Assembly (NCBI RefSeq): GCF_007990715.1
Contig: NZ_BJWY01000018.1
Span: 20,372-84,371 of the forward strand
Length of the DNA: 64,000 nucleotides
Source of the DNA: Nocardia seriolae NBRC 15557
GTDB lineage: Bacteria; Actinomycetota; Actinomycetes; Mycobacteriales; Mycobacteriaceae
Direction: 5' to 3'
Each line of letters begins with the position of its first letter. The first letter of the stretch is position 1. This document shows, one piece after another, positions 16,817-25,373 of this stretch. Position numbers and translations under genes: made by a program. Below the pieces are notes generated by a model. That model saw only the letters and a program-made list of their open reading frames with translations. It did no database searches and was not told the DNA's origin.

Positions 16817-17329
16817 TCAAGGAGCGGGCGGCGGCGGGGGCGGGGGTGGGGGCAGCAGGAACGGGAGGATCGGGGCCAGGATGTCGGGCAGCGCGGGCGG
16901 GGCGGGAGCGGGTGGCGGCGGCGGGGCCGCGGCCGATTCGGTGGTCGCCTCGACCGGGGCGGGCGGAGCGACATATTGCTCGGTTTGCGGTGCGGGAGCG
17001 GGCATCTGCACCGGGGCGGCCGGAGCGGGCGCCGGTGCGGGCGCGGGCGGCGGCACCTGGGCCTTGACCGGCTGGGTGGTGCTCGAGGACGGGGTACCGG
17101 TCTCGTCGACCCCGCCCGGATTGTGCAACCCGGCGCGCAGGGTGCCGCCGATCAGGGCGACGACCACGCCCATGGCGAGGATGACCAGACCGACGAGCGC
17201 CTTCGACGACATCTCCCCCGGCGCGGCCAGGCCGGGCGTGCCCTCGGCGGTGACCGGGTCGTCAGCGGAGGCGGTGGCGAGTCGATCCCGCACCACCTCG
17301 GGTTTCCCACGAACCGCACCCACCGCCAC
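16817..17329 (-). CDS. Proline/alanine-rich single-pass membrane protein (first of a pair)
   Basis: The 170-residue product has about 42 cytoplasmic residues, one membrane helix (about 43-65, LVGLVILAMGVVVALIGGTLRAG) and an exported tail that is largely Pro and Ala, ending in DILAPILPFLLP and a run of prolines. The GTG start at 17329 is set by AAGGAG seven bases upstream. Composition and topology match the next gene, suggesting an ancient duplication or joint function in the cell wall. No domain is recognised. Confidence 0.6.
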   Translation of the reverse strand: MAVGAVRGKPEVVRDRLATASADDPVTAEGTPGLAAPGEMSSKALVGLVILAMGVVVALIGGTLRAGLHNPGGVDETGTPSSSTTQPVKAQVPPPAPAPAPAPAAPVQMPAPAPQTEQYVAPPAPVEATTESAAAPPPPPAPAPPALPDILAPILPFLLPPPPPPPPPAP

Positions 17330-17486
17330 CCGGGAACTCCTTCGAGTCGAAGTACACGCCCGCCGATCCGAAATGCTTCTCCTTCAAGGAACCGTACACA
17401 GATTTGCCAGGGGGCTGAACGGGCTACACGGTAAGGAAATAGTTCCAGGTGGGTATCTATTCGTACCGATTGCCAATAAGTAGCGG

Positions 17487-18530
17487 CTAGTCGACCGCTA
17501 TCACCACCTTGCCGAACGGGTCGCCCTCGGTGAAGTAGCGGTAGGCCTCGACCGCCCGCTCGAAGGGGTAGACGCGGTCGATCACCGGGCGCATGCCGTG
17601 TTCGGCGATGGCGGCGTTCATGGACTCCAGATCCGCGCGGCTGCCGACCGCGATGCGGCGCAGGCCCACATACTTGCCGCCCAGCTGATCGGGATGCTGC
17701 TGACCGGGCGCGGCCGGGAACGCGCCGATCAGGACCACCTCGCCGTTGTAGGCGGTCGCCGCAAGGGATTTCGGCAGGGTCAGCTTGCCGACCGCCTCGA
17801 CCACCCGATCGACGCCGAGCCCGCCCGTGAGGTCCAGCACCGCGTGCTCCCAGTCCGGAGTCTGCTTGCGGTCCACCACCTCGCCCGAGCCGAGCTTGCG
17901 CAGCCGCTCACCCTTCTCCGGCGAGGAGGTGATCGAAATGACCCGCGCGCCCAGCATTTTCGCGTGCTGCACCGCGAACAGCCCGACCGGCCCGGTGCCG
18001 ACGGTCAGCACCGTATCCTCCGGCCCGACCGGGACCGGCTTGGTCAAGGCCGCCCACGCCACCAGTCCGGCGCAGGTGAGCGCGGCCGCCTCGGCGTCGG
18101 CGAGGTGCGCGGGCACCTGAACCACCGACTCCTCCTCCAGTAGCACGTAGGTCGCGAGCCAGCCGTCGTGGGTCGCGCCGTACTGGCGGCTGCCCAGCTC
18201 CTGATTCTGCTTGCCGTCGACCCAGCTCACGAAGTAGGTGCCCATCACCCGGTCACCCAGCGCGGCGCGGGTGACGCCCGAGCCCAACGCGATGACCTCA
18301 CCGACCCCGTCCACCAGCGGCGCCACGCCCGGCCGCGCCGGGATCGGATAGGTGCCCTCCATGAGCATGATGTCGCGCCGGTTCAGCGAGGCCGCCCGCA
18401 CCCGCACCAGCACCTGATGCGACCCGGGTACCGGAGCCCGCTGCACCCGGGTGCTCAGACCGTCGCGTCCGCGCAGCGGTTCCAGTTGGTAGACAACACC
18501 ATTCGCGTTCCGCTTGTGTCCTTCAGTCAT
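17487..18530 (-). CDS. MDR-superfamily NAD(P)-dependent alcohol dehydrogenase/quinone oxidoreductase
   Basis: The 347-residue protein of the medium-chain dehydrogenase/reductase superfamily has a GroES-like domain (about 1-150, with HQVLVRVRAASLNRRDIMLMEG) and a Rossmann domain with TVGTGPVGLFAVQHAKMLGA at about 180-200. The catalytic zinc signature GHE is absent (PLVDGVGEVIALGSGV stands in its place), so it is closer to zinc-independent quinone-oxidoreductase/enoyl-reductase types. It uses NAD(P)H; the substrate is unknown. The ATG at 18530 faces an XRE-family regulator across an intergenic region with two matching palindromes. Confidence 0.82.
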   Translation of the reverse strand: MTEGHKRNANGVVYQLEPLRGRDGLSTRVQRAPVPGSHQVLVRVRAASLNRRDIMLMEGTYPIPARPGVAPLVDGVGEVIALGSGVTRAALGDRVMGTYFVSWVDGKQNQELGSRQYGATHDGWLATYVLLEEESVVQVPAHLADAEAAALTCAGLVAWAALTKPVPVGPEDTVLTVGTGPVGLFAVQHAKMLGARVISITSSPEKGERLRKLGSGEVVDRKQTPDWEHAVLDLTGGLGVDRVVEAVGKLTLPKSLAATAYNGEVVLIGAFPAAPGQQHPDQLGGKYVGLRRIAVGSRADLESMNAAIAEHGMRPVIDRVYPFERAVEAYRYFTEGDPFGKVVIAVD

Positions 18531-18565
18531 GACATCGAGTCTGTGCCGCGCCCGTCGGCCGCGCG

Positions 18566-18581
18566 ATTCCCCGCAGGGAAT
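18566..18581. promoter_or_regulatory. Palindromic operator candidate 1, ATTCCC-N4-GGGAAT
   Basis: ATTCCCCGCAGGGAAT is a perfect six-base inverted repeat with a four-base centre. It lies 35 bp upstream of the dehydrogenase ATG. The same arms recur 62 bp to the right. The site probably binds the adjacent XRE/MmyB-type regulator. Confidence 0.6.
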
Positions 18582-18627
18582 GAGCGAGCCGCGGGCCGCG
18601 TCATAACCTTCGGGCAAGGCGCGGGTC

Positions 18628-18643
18628 ATTCCCTCGAGGGAAT
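18628..18643. promoter_or_regulatory. Palindromic operator candidate 2, ATTCCC-N4-GGGAAT
   Basis: ATTCCCTCGAGGGAAT is a perfect 16-bp palindrome with arms identical to the site at 18566-18581. It is 43 bp upstream of the regulator start and 62 bp (about six helical turns) from the first site, so two dimers could sit on the same DNA face. Confidence 0.62.
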
Positions 18644-18686
18644 CGCGGGGCCGCCCCCGCGCCCGCAGAGTGGAGGTATGACGATC

Positions 18687-19478
18687 ATGGCCGTGGCGAC
18701 CACAGCCACCCCGTTCGCACAGCAGTTGCGCGGCTGGCGCACGCGCCGACGCATCAGCCAGCTCGATCTGGCGATTGCCGCCGAGACCAGCCAGCGGTAC
18801 CTGAGCTTCCTGGAGCAGGGGCGCTCGCATCCGGGACGGACCATGGTGGTCCGGCTGGCCGAGGTGCTCGGGCTGGAGCTGCGGGAACGCAATGCGCTGC
18901 TGCTGTCCGCGGGGTATGCGCCGATCTTTCCCGAATCCTCGCTGGACGCACCGGAACTCGAGGCGGTCCGGTACGCACTGGAGACCATCCTCGAGGGACA
19001 TCTGCCCTATCCGGCGGTGGTGACCCGACCGTTCGGCGTGCTGGTGGCCGCCAATCCGGGCTTCGCGCTGCTGACCGAGGGCTGTGCGCCCGAACTGCTG
19101 CGAGCGCCGAGCAATGTGCTGCGGCTGGCCCTGCACCCGGACGGCCTGGCGCGGCGGGTACTGAACCTGCCGGAGTGGGGCCGCCACATCACCGACAGCC
19201 TGCGCAATCGGGCGGGCCGCAGCCCGAATCCGGAGCTGGACGCGCTCATCGCAGAACTCGAAGGCTATCTGCCGCCGGTGGATCCGGGTCCCGGCCACCT
19301 CGGCTTCGCGGTGCCGCTGCGGCTGCGGTCGGAGGCGGGCGAGCTGCGGCTGATCACCACCCTCACCTCGTTCGCCACGGCCACCGACATCACGCTCTCG
19401 GAGCTGCACCTGGAGGCGTTCCTGCCCGCCGACCAGGCCACCGCCGAGATGCTGCGCGAACGGTTCGCGCCCGCCTAG
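18687..19478 (+). CDS. XRE-family regulator with MmyB-like ligand-binding domain
   Basis: The 263-residue protein has an N-terminal helix-turn-helix (about 8-65): FAQQLRGWRTRRRISQLDLAIAAETSQRYLSFLEQGRSHPGR. The MmyB-like domain (about 90-260) follows, with LPYPAVVTRPFGVLVAANPGFALL and LRLRSEAGELRLITTLTSFATATDITLSELHLEAFLP. This type occurs widely in actinobacteria next to oxidoreductase genes; the C-terminal domain probably binds a fatty acid or similar ligand. The start at 18687 is 10 nt after GGAGG; an ATG at 18678 lies directly on that sequence and is less likely. It probably represses itself and the divergent dehydrogenase through the two ATTCCC palindromes. Confidence 0.83.
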   Translation: MAVATTATPFAQQLRGWRTRRRISQLDLAIAAETSQRYLSFLEQGRSHPGRTMVVRLAEVLGLELRERNALLLSAGYAPIFPESSLDAPELEAVRYALETILEGHLPYPAVVTRPFGVLVAANPGFALLTEGCAPELLRAPSNVLRLALHPDGLARRVLNLPEWGRHITDSLRNRAGRSPNPELDALIAELEGYLPPVDPGPGHLGFAVPLRLRSEAGELRLITTLTSFATATDITLSELHLEAFLPADQATAEMLRERFAPA

Positions 19479-20986
19479 AGATTCACCGGGCCGTCGGGGG
19501 CTTGCGGCAGGCGCGCGCCGATGTGACCGTCGGGCCGGACCAGCAGCGCCCCGTCCGGGTCGATTCCGTACAGCTCGGCGTGACCCTCGGGCAGGGACTC
19601 GAAACGCAGGGGAAGCGTTGTGCCGATTCGCTTTTCCCAGCCGCCGGGGTCAGGGGTGAGCACGGTGAACCACTCCCCGAGCGCGTCGAGGCTGGAACGG
19701 CCCGGCGCCAGCCAGCAGTGCGGCAGCCGGGCTCCCGGCCGCCCGCTCGGCAGGTAGGCCGCCGCATCGTCCGGCGGTGGCGGGCTGCCGTCGGGCCGGA
19801 CGGCGGCGGAGTCGTAGGAGACGCCCAGAATCAGCCCAATCTGGTCGAAATACCGCTCCGACCAGGGTAGTTCGACCGCGCCCCCGGTATCCCCGGCGGC
19901 CCGCTGCGCGCGCCGCGCGAGCTGTGCGGCGCGCACCCGCTCGGCATTGGTCACCGCCTGCCGCAGGGTCCGGTGGGCGACCGGAAGCCGTTCCGTCTCA
20001 TAGGTTTCCAGCAGCTCCGGTGCGGCCCAGCCGCGCAGCGCTCCGGCCAGATTCCAGCACAGGTTGTGCACGTCGGCCAGGCCCGCGTTCATGCCGAGAC
20101 CGCCGAGAATGGGCACCGTGTGCGCGGCGTCCCCGGCCAGGAAGATCCGCCCGTGTCGAAGGCGTTCGGCCACAAAGGCGTTCATCACCCAGCGCTGCAC
20201 CCGCACGACCTCCACCGCGACCCGGATATCCGGGCCGAGCGCGTCGGTCACCCGCGCGGACCAGTCGACCTCGCCGCCGCGCGACGCGGGCCCGAACCAG
20301 GCCCAGCCGCCCTCCGGATACAGCGGCAGGAACGACCCGTTCGTGGTGAAGTAGACCCCGGCGGGCTGGTCGGCGCACCAGCGGCCGAGATCGGCGTCGA
20401 AGACCACGGTGGTGGACTCACCGAGGGCTCCCGGACCGGTGGTGGCGATCCCCAGCCGCTGCCGCACAGTGGAATTCGCGCCGTCCGCGGCGAGCACATA
20501 CCGGGCGCGGACTCGCGACTCCGCCGTCGTGTCGCGGTCGACGAGGGTGGCAGTCACGCCGTCGTCGTCCTCGGCCAGGTCCACCAGGTCGACTCCGAAC
20601 CGCAGTGGTGCGTCCGCGGCGGCGAGCAGTGTCGGTTCGAGGCGATCCTGCGAGGTGAGCACGCCGATCTCCGGGCTCTCCGGAATGGGCGCACGGACCC
20701 CGACCATGGCCTCGGTGCCGAAGTCGCTGTCGCTCAGCGTCTCCCGGAAGCGCACCCGGCCGAACTCCGGTCCGAACGCCCGTTTCCGGACCGTCTCGGC
20801 CAGGCCCAGCTGTCGGAAGATCTCCATCGATCGCACATTGACCAGGCGGGATCGCGGAAAGGGCGACAGCTCGCGACGCCGCTCCACCAGCAGGGTCCGC
20901 ACTCCCCAGCGGTCCAGCAGCGCGCGGGCGGTGAGTCCGACCGGACCTCCCCCGACGATCAGCACCTCGAACTCCTCGTGTGCCAC
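19475..20986 (-). CDS. FAD-dependent aromatic-ring hydroxylase-type monooxygenase
   Basis: The predicted 503-residue flavoprotein is of the PheA/TfdB-like class. The FAD-binding start is EVLIVGGGPVGLTARALLDRWG (about 7-28), the middle contains YVLAADGANSTVRQRLGI, and the second FAD motif is IFLAGDAAHTVPILGGLGMNAGLADVHNLCWNL. The C-terminal part resembles the thioredoxin-like domain of these hydroxylases. It uses NAD(P)H and O2 to hydroxylate a phenolic or polyketide substrate. In the first motif ARALL replaces the usual LAALL. GTG at 20986 or the preceding GTG at 20989 may start translation; neither has a good ribosome-binding site. It is divergent from a PadR regulator that probably controls it. 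Confidence 0.83.
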   Translation of the reverse strand: MAHEEFEVLIVGGGPVGLTARALLDRWGVRTLLVERRRELSPFPRSRLVNVRSMEIFRQLGLAETVRKRAFGPEFGRVRFRETLSDSDFGTEAMVGVRAPIPESPEIGVLTSQDRLEPTLLAAADAPLRFGVDLVDLAEDDDGVTATLVDRDTTAESRVRARYVLAADGANSTVRQRLGIATTGPGALGESTTVVFDADLGRWCADQPAGVYFTTNGSFLPLYPEGGWAWFGPASRGGEVDWSARVTDALGPDIRVAVEVVRVQRWVMNAFVAERLRHGRIFLAGDAAHTVPILGGLGMNAGLADVHNLCWNLAGALRGWAAPELLETYETERLPVAHRTLRQAVTNAERVRAAQLARRAQRAAGDTGGAVELPWSERYFDQIGLILGVSYDSAAVRPDGSPPPPDDAAAYLPSGRPGARLPHCWLAPGRSSLDALGEWFTVLTPDPGGWEKRIGTTLPLRFESLPEGHAELYGIDPDGALLVRPDGHIGARLPQAPDGPVNL

Positions 20987-21055
20987 CACCCGAGTGTGCC
21001 GCCGACGGGCGAAAACCGCCAACGACGGCGCGCTGCATCGATTACGGCCAACCAC

Positions 21056-21096
21056 TTGTCGCCCAATACTCGTAGACGTATATTCGTAGACGAGTA
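21056..21096 (+). promoter_or_regulatory. padR promoter overlapped by a 30-bp inverted/direct repeat operator
   Basis: TTGTCG at 21056-21061 and TATATT at 21079-21084 are 17 bp apart, a good vegetative promoter. Around the -10 box lies TACTCGT (21067-21073) and its inverse ACGAGTA (21090-21096), and TCGTAGACG occurs twice in direct orientation (21070-21078 and 21084-21092). A protein bound here would block polymerase, consistent with PadR autorepression and possible control of the divergent monooxygenase. Confidence 0.6.
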
Positions 21097-21108
21097 AGGA
21101 GGTGCCGG

Positions 21109-21774
21109 ATGGCCCGCAAGCGCAAGGTCGCCAACCTGATGGGTCTGGCGGTGCTCTCCGCCGTGGTCGTGCAGCCCATGCACCGCTACGAGATCGCTGC
21201 CAGATTGCGGGCGTGGGGCAAGGACACCGACATGAGCATCAAGTGGGGTTCGCTCTACACGGTGGTGGACAACCTCACCAAGCACGGCTTCCTGGAGATC
21301 ACCGGCAGCGAGCGGGACGGGGCCCGGCCCGAGCGGACCATCTACCGGATCACCGACGCCGGGCGGGCCGAACTCACCGACTGGACAAGGGAACTCGTCG
21401 CCGAGCCGGAACCCGAGAAGGGCCGTTTCCTGGCGGGGCTGTCCGTACTGTCGGTGCTGCCGCCGGACGAGGTCATCGACCTGCTCACCCGGCGAATCAC
21501 CAAGCTGGACCGGACCATTGCCGATGGCCGCGCCCAATTGGCCGCTCTGGAAGGCACAGTGCCGCGCCTTTTCCTGGTCGAAGACGACTATGAGCTGACC
21601 ATGCTGAGCGCGGAGGCCGATTGGGCTCGCGCCCTGCGCGATTCACTGGCCGACGGCAGCTTTCCCGACGTGGAGGGCTGGCGTGCCTGGCATCGCGACG
21701 GCGTCATGCCACCGGAACTCATCGAACTGGCGGAAGGGGGAACACCCGCAACGCAGGCCGAGCACGACCGATAA
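21109..21774 (+). CDS. PadR-family transcriptional regulator
   Basis: The 221-residue protein has the PadR winged helix at its N-terminus: NLMGLAVLSAVVVQPMHRYEIAARLRAWG, then SIKWGSLYTVVDNLTKHGFLEITGSERDGARPERTIYRITDAGRAEL. The C-terminal half is helical and serves for dimerisation (Vir-type). PadR proteins usually repress detoxification or export genes and release DNA on binding phenolics or drugs. ATG at 21109 follows AAGGAGGTGCCGG. It is flanked by two FAD monooxygenase genes, one divergent and one downstream after 210 bp. Confidence 0.88.
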   Translation: MARKRKVANLMGLAVLSAVVVQPMHRYEIAARLRAWGKDTDMSIKWGSLYTVVDNLTKHGFLEITGSERDGARPERTIYRITDAGRAELTDWTRELVAEPEPEKGRFLAGLSVLSVLPPDEVIDLLTRRITKLDRTIADGRAQLAALEGTVPRLFLVEDDYELTMLSAEADWARALRDSLADGSFPDVEGWRAWHRDGVMPPELIELAEGGTPATQAEHDR

Positions 21775-21984
21775 CTCGCTCGGCCCTGCCGACCTTTACG
21801 AAACCGGGCTCCGGCGGGGGTGCTGCAACACCGCCACCGAAGCCCGGGAACACACCGTCTCGAACCGCGTCCGTGCAGGCGAACCCGGCACCGAGTTTGG
21901 CAACTACAGGATAACTGGGTTCTCCATACGCGCGCCGGTTCGGGGTTTTTCCGAAACCTTCGAACACCTCCCTGGAGGAGAACC

Positions 21985-23184
21985 ATGTCCATCAACTCGG
22001 CAATCGTCATCGGCGGCGGTATTTCCGGACCGGTCACCGCCACCGCCCTCCATCTCGCCGGGATCGACGTCACCGTCTTCGAGGCCTACCCCGGCCCGGC
22101 CTACGGCATCGGCTCCAATCTGGCGCTCGCGCCCAACGGGGTGGCCGCACTCGAGATCGTCGGGGCCGCCGACGCGGTGCGCGCCCACGCCGTACCCATC
22201 GCCAAGTCCTCGATGTCGGTGAACGGCAAGAGTTTCGACCTGCCCGGCCTCACGAACATCGCGCCGCTGCGCGCGATCGACCGTCCCGTCCTGCACCGGG
22301 TGCTGCACGACAATGCGGTCGCCGCGGGCGTCCAATTCGAATACGACAAGCGGCTGATCGATGTCGAGGAACACGCCGGCGGGGTGACCGCCCGGTTCTC
22401 CGACGGCAGCACCGCCACCGCGGACGTGCTCATCGGCGCGGACGGAATCCGTTCCACCGTACGCACACTCGTCGATCCGAAGGCTCCCGGACCGACCTAC
22501 CTGCGCATGCTCGGCCTCGGCGCGTACGTCGACTGCGACCTCGACCTGGAGCCCGAGCGGATGACCTTCGCCTTCGGCAAGCGGGCCTACTACCTGTACT
22601 GGCCCATGCCCGACGGCCGGGTCGCCTGGGGCGCGAATCTGCCCAGCGAACAGTACTTTTCGCTGACCGAGGCGCGAGCCGTGCCGGTCGAGCGGTGGCT
22701 GGACCGGTTGCGGACGGCCTACGCCGGGGAGGAGCCCGGCGAGCTGCTGGCCCGCAGCACCACCCCCGAGCAGCTGGCCGTGGTCGGGGCGCTGCACGTC
22801 ATGCCGTCGGTGCCGCACTGGCATCGGGGGCGGATGGTGCTCACCGGCGACGCCATCCACGCGCCCAGCAACACCTCCGGGCAGGGTGCGTCGCTGGCCA
22901 TCGAGAGCGGTATCGAGCTGGCCCGCTGCCTGCGCGACATCGATGATCCGGCACGGGCTTTCGCCACCTACGAGGCGCTGCGCCGGCCGCGGGTGGAGGC
23001 GGTGGCGGCGCGGGTCGCGCGAATGAACCACACCAAGGCCGCGGGTCCGGTCACCCGCAAGGCCATGCAGCTCATGATGCCCATGATGTTCAAGCGCATG
23101 GATCCGGAGAAGCTGATGGGTCACGAACAGCGCTTCCGCATCGACTGGGACACCACGGTGCGGCCGGTCGCGGTCAACGCCTGA
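21985..23184 (+). CDS. FAD-dependent monooxygenase, salicylate-hydroxylase-like
   Basis: The 399-residue flavoprotein starts MSINSAIVIGGGISGPVTAT (FAD dinucleotide motif GGGISG), has VLIGADGIRSTVRTLV in the middle, and GRMVLTGDAIHAPSNTSGQGASLAIESG as the second FAD motif, where the usual GDAAH is GDAIH. This is the group of single-component aromatic hydroxylases and drug-modifying monooxygenases. The start at 21985 is set by CTGGAGGAGAACC. A strong terminator hairpin follows 15 bp after the stop. The PadR gene upstream suggests induction by an aromatic substrate; the substrate itself is unknown. Confidence 0.85.
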   Translation: MSINSAIVIGGGISGPVTATALHLAGIDVTVFEAYPGPAYGIGSNLALAPNGVAALEIVGAADAVRAHAVPIAKSSMSVNGKSFDLPGLTNIAPLRAIDRPVLHRVLHDNAVAAGVQFEYDKRLIDVEEHAGGVTARFSDGSTATADVLIGADGIRSTVRTLVDPKAPGPTYLRMLGLGAYVDCDLDLEPERMTFAFGKRAYYLYWPMPDGRVAWGANLPSEQYFSLTEARAVPVERWLDRLRTAYAGEEPGELLARSTTPEQLAVVGALHVMPSVPHWHRGRMVLTGDAIHAPSNTSGQGASLAIESGIELARCLRDIDDPARAFATYEALRRPRVEAVAARVARMNHTKAAGPVTRKAMQLMMPMMFKRMDPEKLMGHEQRFRIDWDTTVRPVAVNA

Positions 23185-23198
23185 AACTCCCGGTAGCG

Positions 23199-23232
23199 CA
23201 ATGCCCCGCCGCGTTCGTGCGGCGGGGCATTG
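23199..23232. terminator. Bidirectional terminator hairpin
   Basis: A perfect 14-bp GC-rich stem (23199-23212 with 23219-23232) closes a 6-nt loop, GTTCGT. It separates the convergent monooxygenase and DHA2 exporter genes and can serve both strands. Confidence 0.8.
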
Positions 23233-23257
23233 TCGTGCGTTCGGCGACGGCGGGTGT

Positions 23258-25297
23258 TCAGCGCCCGGCGGGCAGCGCGTCCGGGCGGTCGGCCTCGTCC
23301 AGCAGCTTGGTGGCGATATTGTCGATGGCCTGATCCAACAGCGCGTGCTCGACGGGATCGGCGGAATCCCAGTCGGTGAGCTGGGTTTCGAGCCAGCGCT
23401 TCCACGCGCCGCGCACCCGATCGACCTCTTCGACACCCTTGTCGGTGAGGTTCAGCTCGTCGCCGTCGCGGCGCAGCAGGCCGTCGCGTTCGGCCTTGTC
23501 GTAGACCGGGCCGATCAATTCCGTCGGGATCCAATGGGTTCGGGCGATGTCGTCGATGGTGGCGGTGCCGCGCAGCCGGTTGTACATGCGCACCTGACCC
23601 AGCGCCCAGGCCTCGTCGCGGCCGAGCGAACTGCCCGCCGCCGCGAGGATTCCCGGATCCGGGACGGTATTGTCGCGCAGCTTGCGCAGCACCCGCGCGA
23701 CGCAGCGCTCCAGCTGTACCAGGCGGTCCGCGGAGTCCGGCATGGCGAACTGCTCCCCCACGTCGGTGGCCTCGGCCCGCGCGCTGTCGCGCAGCTTCAC
23801 CTGCTTCAGCAGGAACGCCACCGCGAAGCCGAGCAGCGCCACCGGCACCACCCAGCGGAAGACGAAGTCGATGGAGTCGGCGTAGGCCTGGATGATCGAC
23901 GCGGACTGCGTCTTCGGCAACTCGCGCAGCAGCTGCGGATTCTGCGCGGCCTCGGGCGGCACCCGCGATTCGATCAGCGCCGCTTCGAGGTTGGGCCGCA
24001 ACCGATTCGAGTAGAGGGTGCCGAACACGGTGGTGCCGAAGGCGCTGCCGATGGTCCGGAAGAAGGTGACACCGGAGGTCGCGGTGCCCAGATCCGAGTA
24101 CGGGACGCTGTTCTGCACGGCGATGGTCAGCACCTGCATGGCCAGGCCGACGCCCAGGCCCAGGATCAGCATGTAGACCGACATGACCCAGAAGCCGGTG
24201 CCGGGCCCCATGGTCGACATCAGGTACAGCCCGACCGCCATGATGGCGCAGCCGATGATCGGGAAGATCTTGTACTGCCCCGTCTTCCCGACGATATTGC
24301 CCGACAGGATCGAGGTGAAGAACAGCCCGACCACCAGCGGCAGCGTGCGCACGCCCGACGCGGTCGCCGAAACACCCTCCACGTATTGCAGATACGCGGG
24401 CAGATAGGTCATCGCGCCCAGCAGCGCGAAGCCGACGATGAAGCTCAGGATCGAGCACACCGTGAAGACATTGCTGCGGAACAGATGCATGGGCAGCATC
24501 GGTTCGGGAGCCCGCAGTTCGGCGAACACGAACGTGGCCAGCAGCACCGCCGCGGCGGCGAACAGGCCGATGATCATCGACGAACCCCACGCGTATTCCT
24601 GTCCGCCCCATTCCAATCCGAGGATCAGGCAGGTGACGCCGACGGCCACCAGCGCGATGCCCAGGTAGTCCACGATCGGCTTGACGGCCGCCCTGGTCAT
24701 CGGAATGGTGCGGGCCGCCAGCGCGATCATGACGATCGCGATGGGGACGTTCACGTAGAAGCACCAGCGCCAGCTCAGATGGTCGGTGAACAGGCCGCCC
24801 AGCGTCGGGCCGATCACCGTGGTGATGGCGAAGATCGCGCCCAGCCCACCCTGGTACTTGCCGCGTTCGCGCAGCGGGATCACGTCGGCGATCAATGCCA
24901 TGGAGGTGACCATGAGCCCGCCCGCGCCCAGACCCTGGATGGCGCGGGCGAAGATGAGCAGGGTCATGCCGTGCGCGAGCCCGGCCACCATCGAGCCGAT
25001 GATGAAGATCGCGCCGCTGAGCTGGAAGACCAGCTTGCGGCCGAACAGGTCGCCGAACTTGCCGGACAGGGCGGTGGCGATGGCCTCGGCCACCAGGTAC
25101 GAGGTGACCACCCAGGCCATGTGCCCGGCCCCGCCCAGGTCCGCCACGATGGTCGGCAGGGCGGTGGAGACGATGGTGGAGTCGAGCGCGGCCATGAGCA
25201 TGCCGAGCGCGACGGTTCCGAAGATGACGTTTCTGCGCGCCTTGCTCAGCGGCTGCGGCGCGACGGGCTGCTCGGCGGTGGCGCTGGCACCGGTCAT
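23258..25297 (-). CDS. DHA2-family (14-helix) MFS drug exporter with a C-terminal winged-helix-like domain
   Basis: The 679-residue protein has 14 membrane helices in about residues 25-530. Motifs are MLMAALDSTIVSTALPTIVADLGG at helix 1 and GKFGDLFGRKLVFQLSG (motif A), RAIQGLGAGGLMVTS (motif B) and AITTVIGPTLGGLFTDHLSWRWCFYVNVP (motif C). The cytoplasmic tail of about 140 residues contains ATIDDIARTHWIPTELIGPVYDKAERDGLLRRDGDELNLTDKGVEEV, a pattern like a MarR-type winged helix. Similar long DHA2 proteins exist in mycobacteria (Rv1877-like, about 690 residues, from memory). Start at 25297. It lies 76 bp downstream of a tetR gene on the same strand, so TetR probably controls this proton-driven exporter. 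Confidence 0.85.
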   Translation of the reverse strand: MTGASATAEQPVAPQPLSKARRNVIFGTVALGMLMAALDSTIVSTALPTIVADLGGAGHMAWVVTSYLVAEAIATALSGKFGDLFGRKLVFQLSGAIFIIGSMVAGLAHGMTLLIFARAIQGLGAGGLMVTSMALIADVIPLRERGKYQGGLGAIFAITTVIGPTLGGLFTDHLSWRWCFYVNVPIAIVMIALAARTIPMTRAAVKPIVDYLGIALVAVGVTCLILGLEWGGQEYAWGSSMIIGLFAAAAVLLATFVFAELRAPEPMLPMHLFRSNVFTVCSILSFIVGFALLGAMTYLPAYLQYVEGVSATASGVRTLPLVVGLFFTSILSGNIVGKTGQYKIFPIIGCAIMAVGLYLMSTMGPGTGFWVMSVYMLILGLGVGLAMQVLTIAVQNSVPYSDLGTATSGVTFFRTIGSAFGTTVFGTLYSNRLRPNLEAALIESRVPPEAAQNPQLLRELPKTQSASIIQAYADSIDFVFRWVVPVALLGFAVAFLLKQVKLRDSARAEATDVGEQFAMPDSADRLVQLERCVARVLRKLRDNTVPDPGILAAAGSSLGRDEAWALGQVRMYNRLRGTATIDDIARTHWIPTELIGPVYDKAERDGLLRRDGDELNLTDKGVEEVDRVRGAWKRWLETQLTDWDSADPVEHALLDQAIDNIATKLLDEADRPDALPAGR

Positions 25298-25373
25298 CGG
25301 CCCAGTATGTTGGGCGCGTCGGCCGAGGTATGGCAACGACACGGCAAACCGACGGATCGGACAGGGCGACCGA

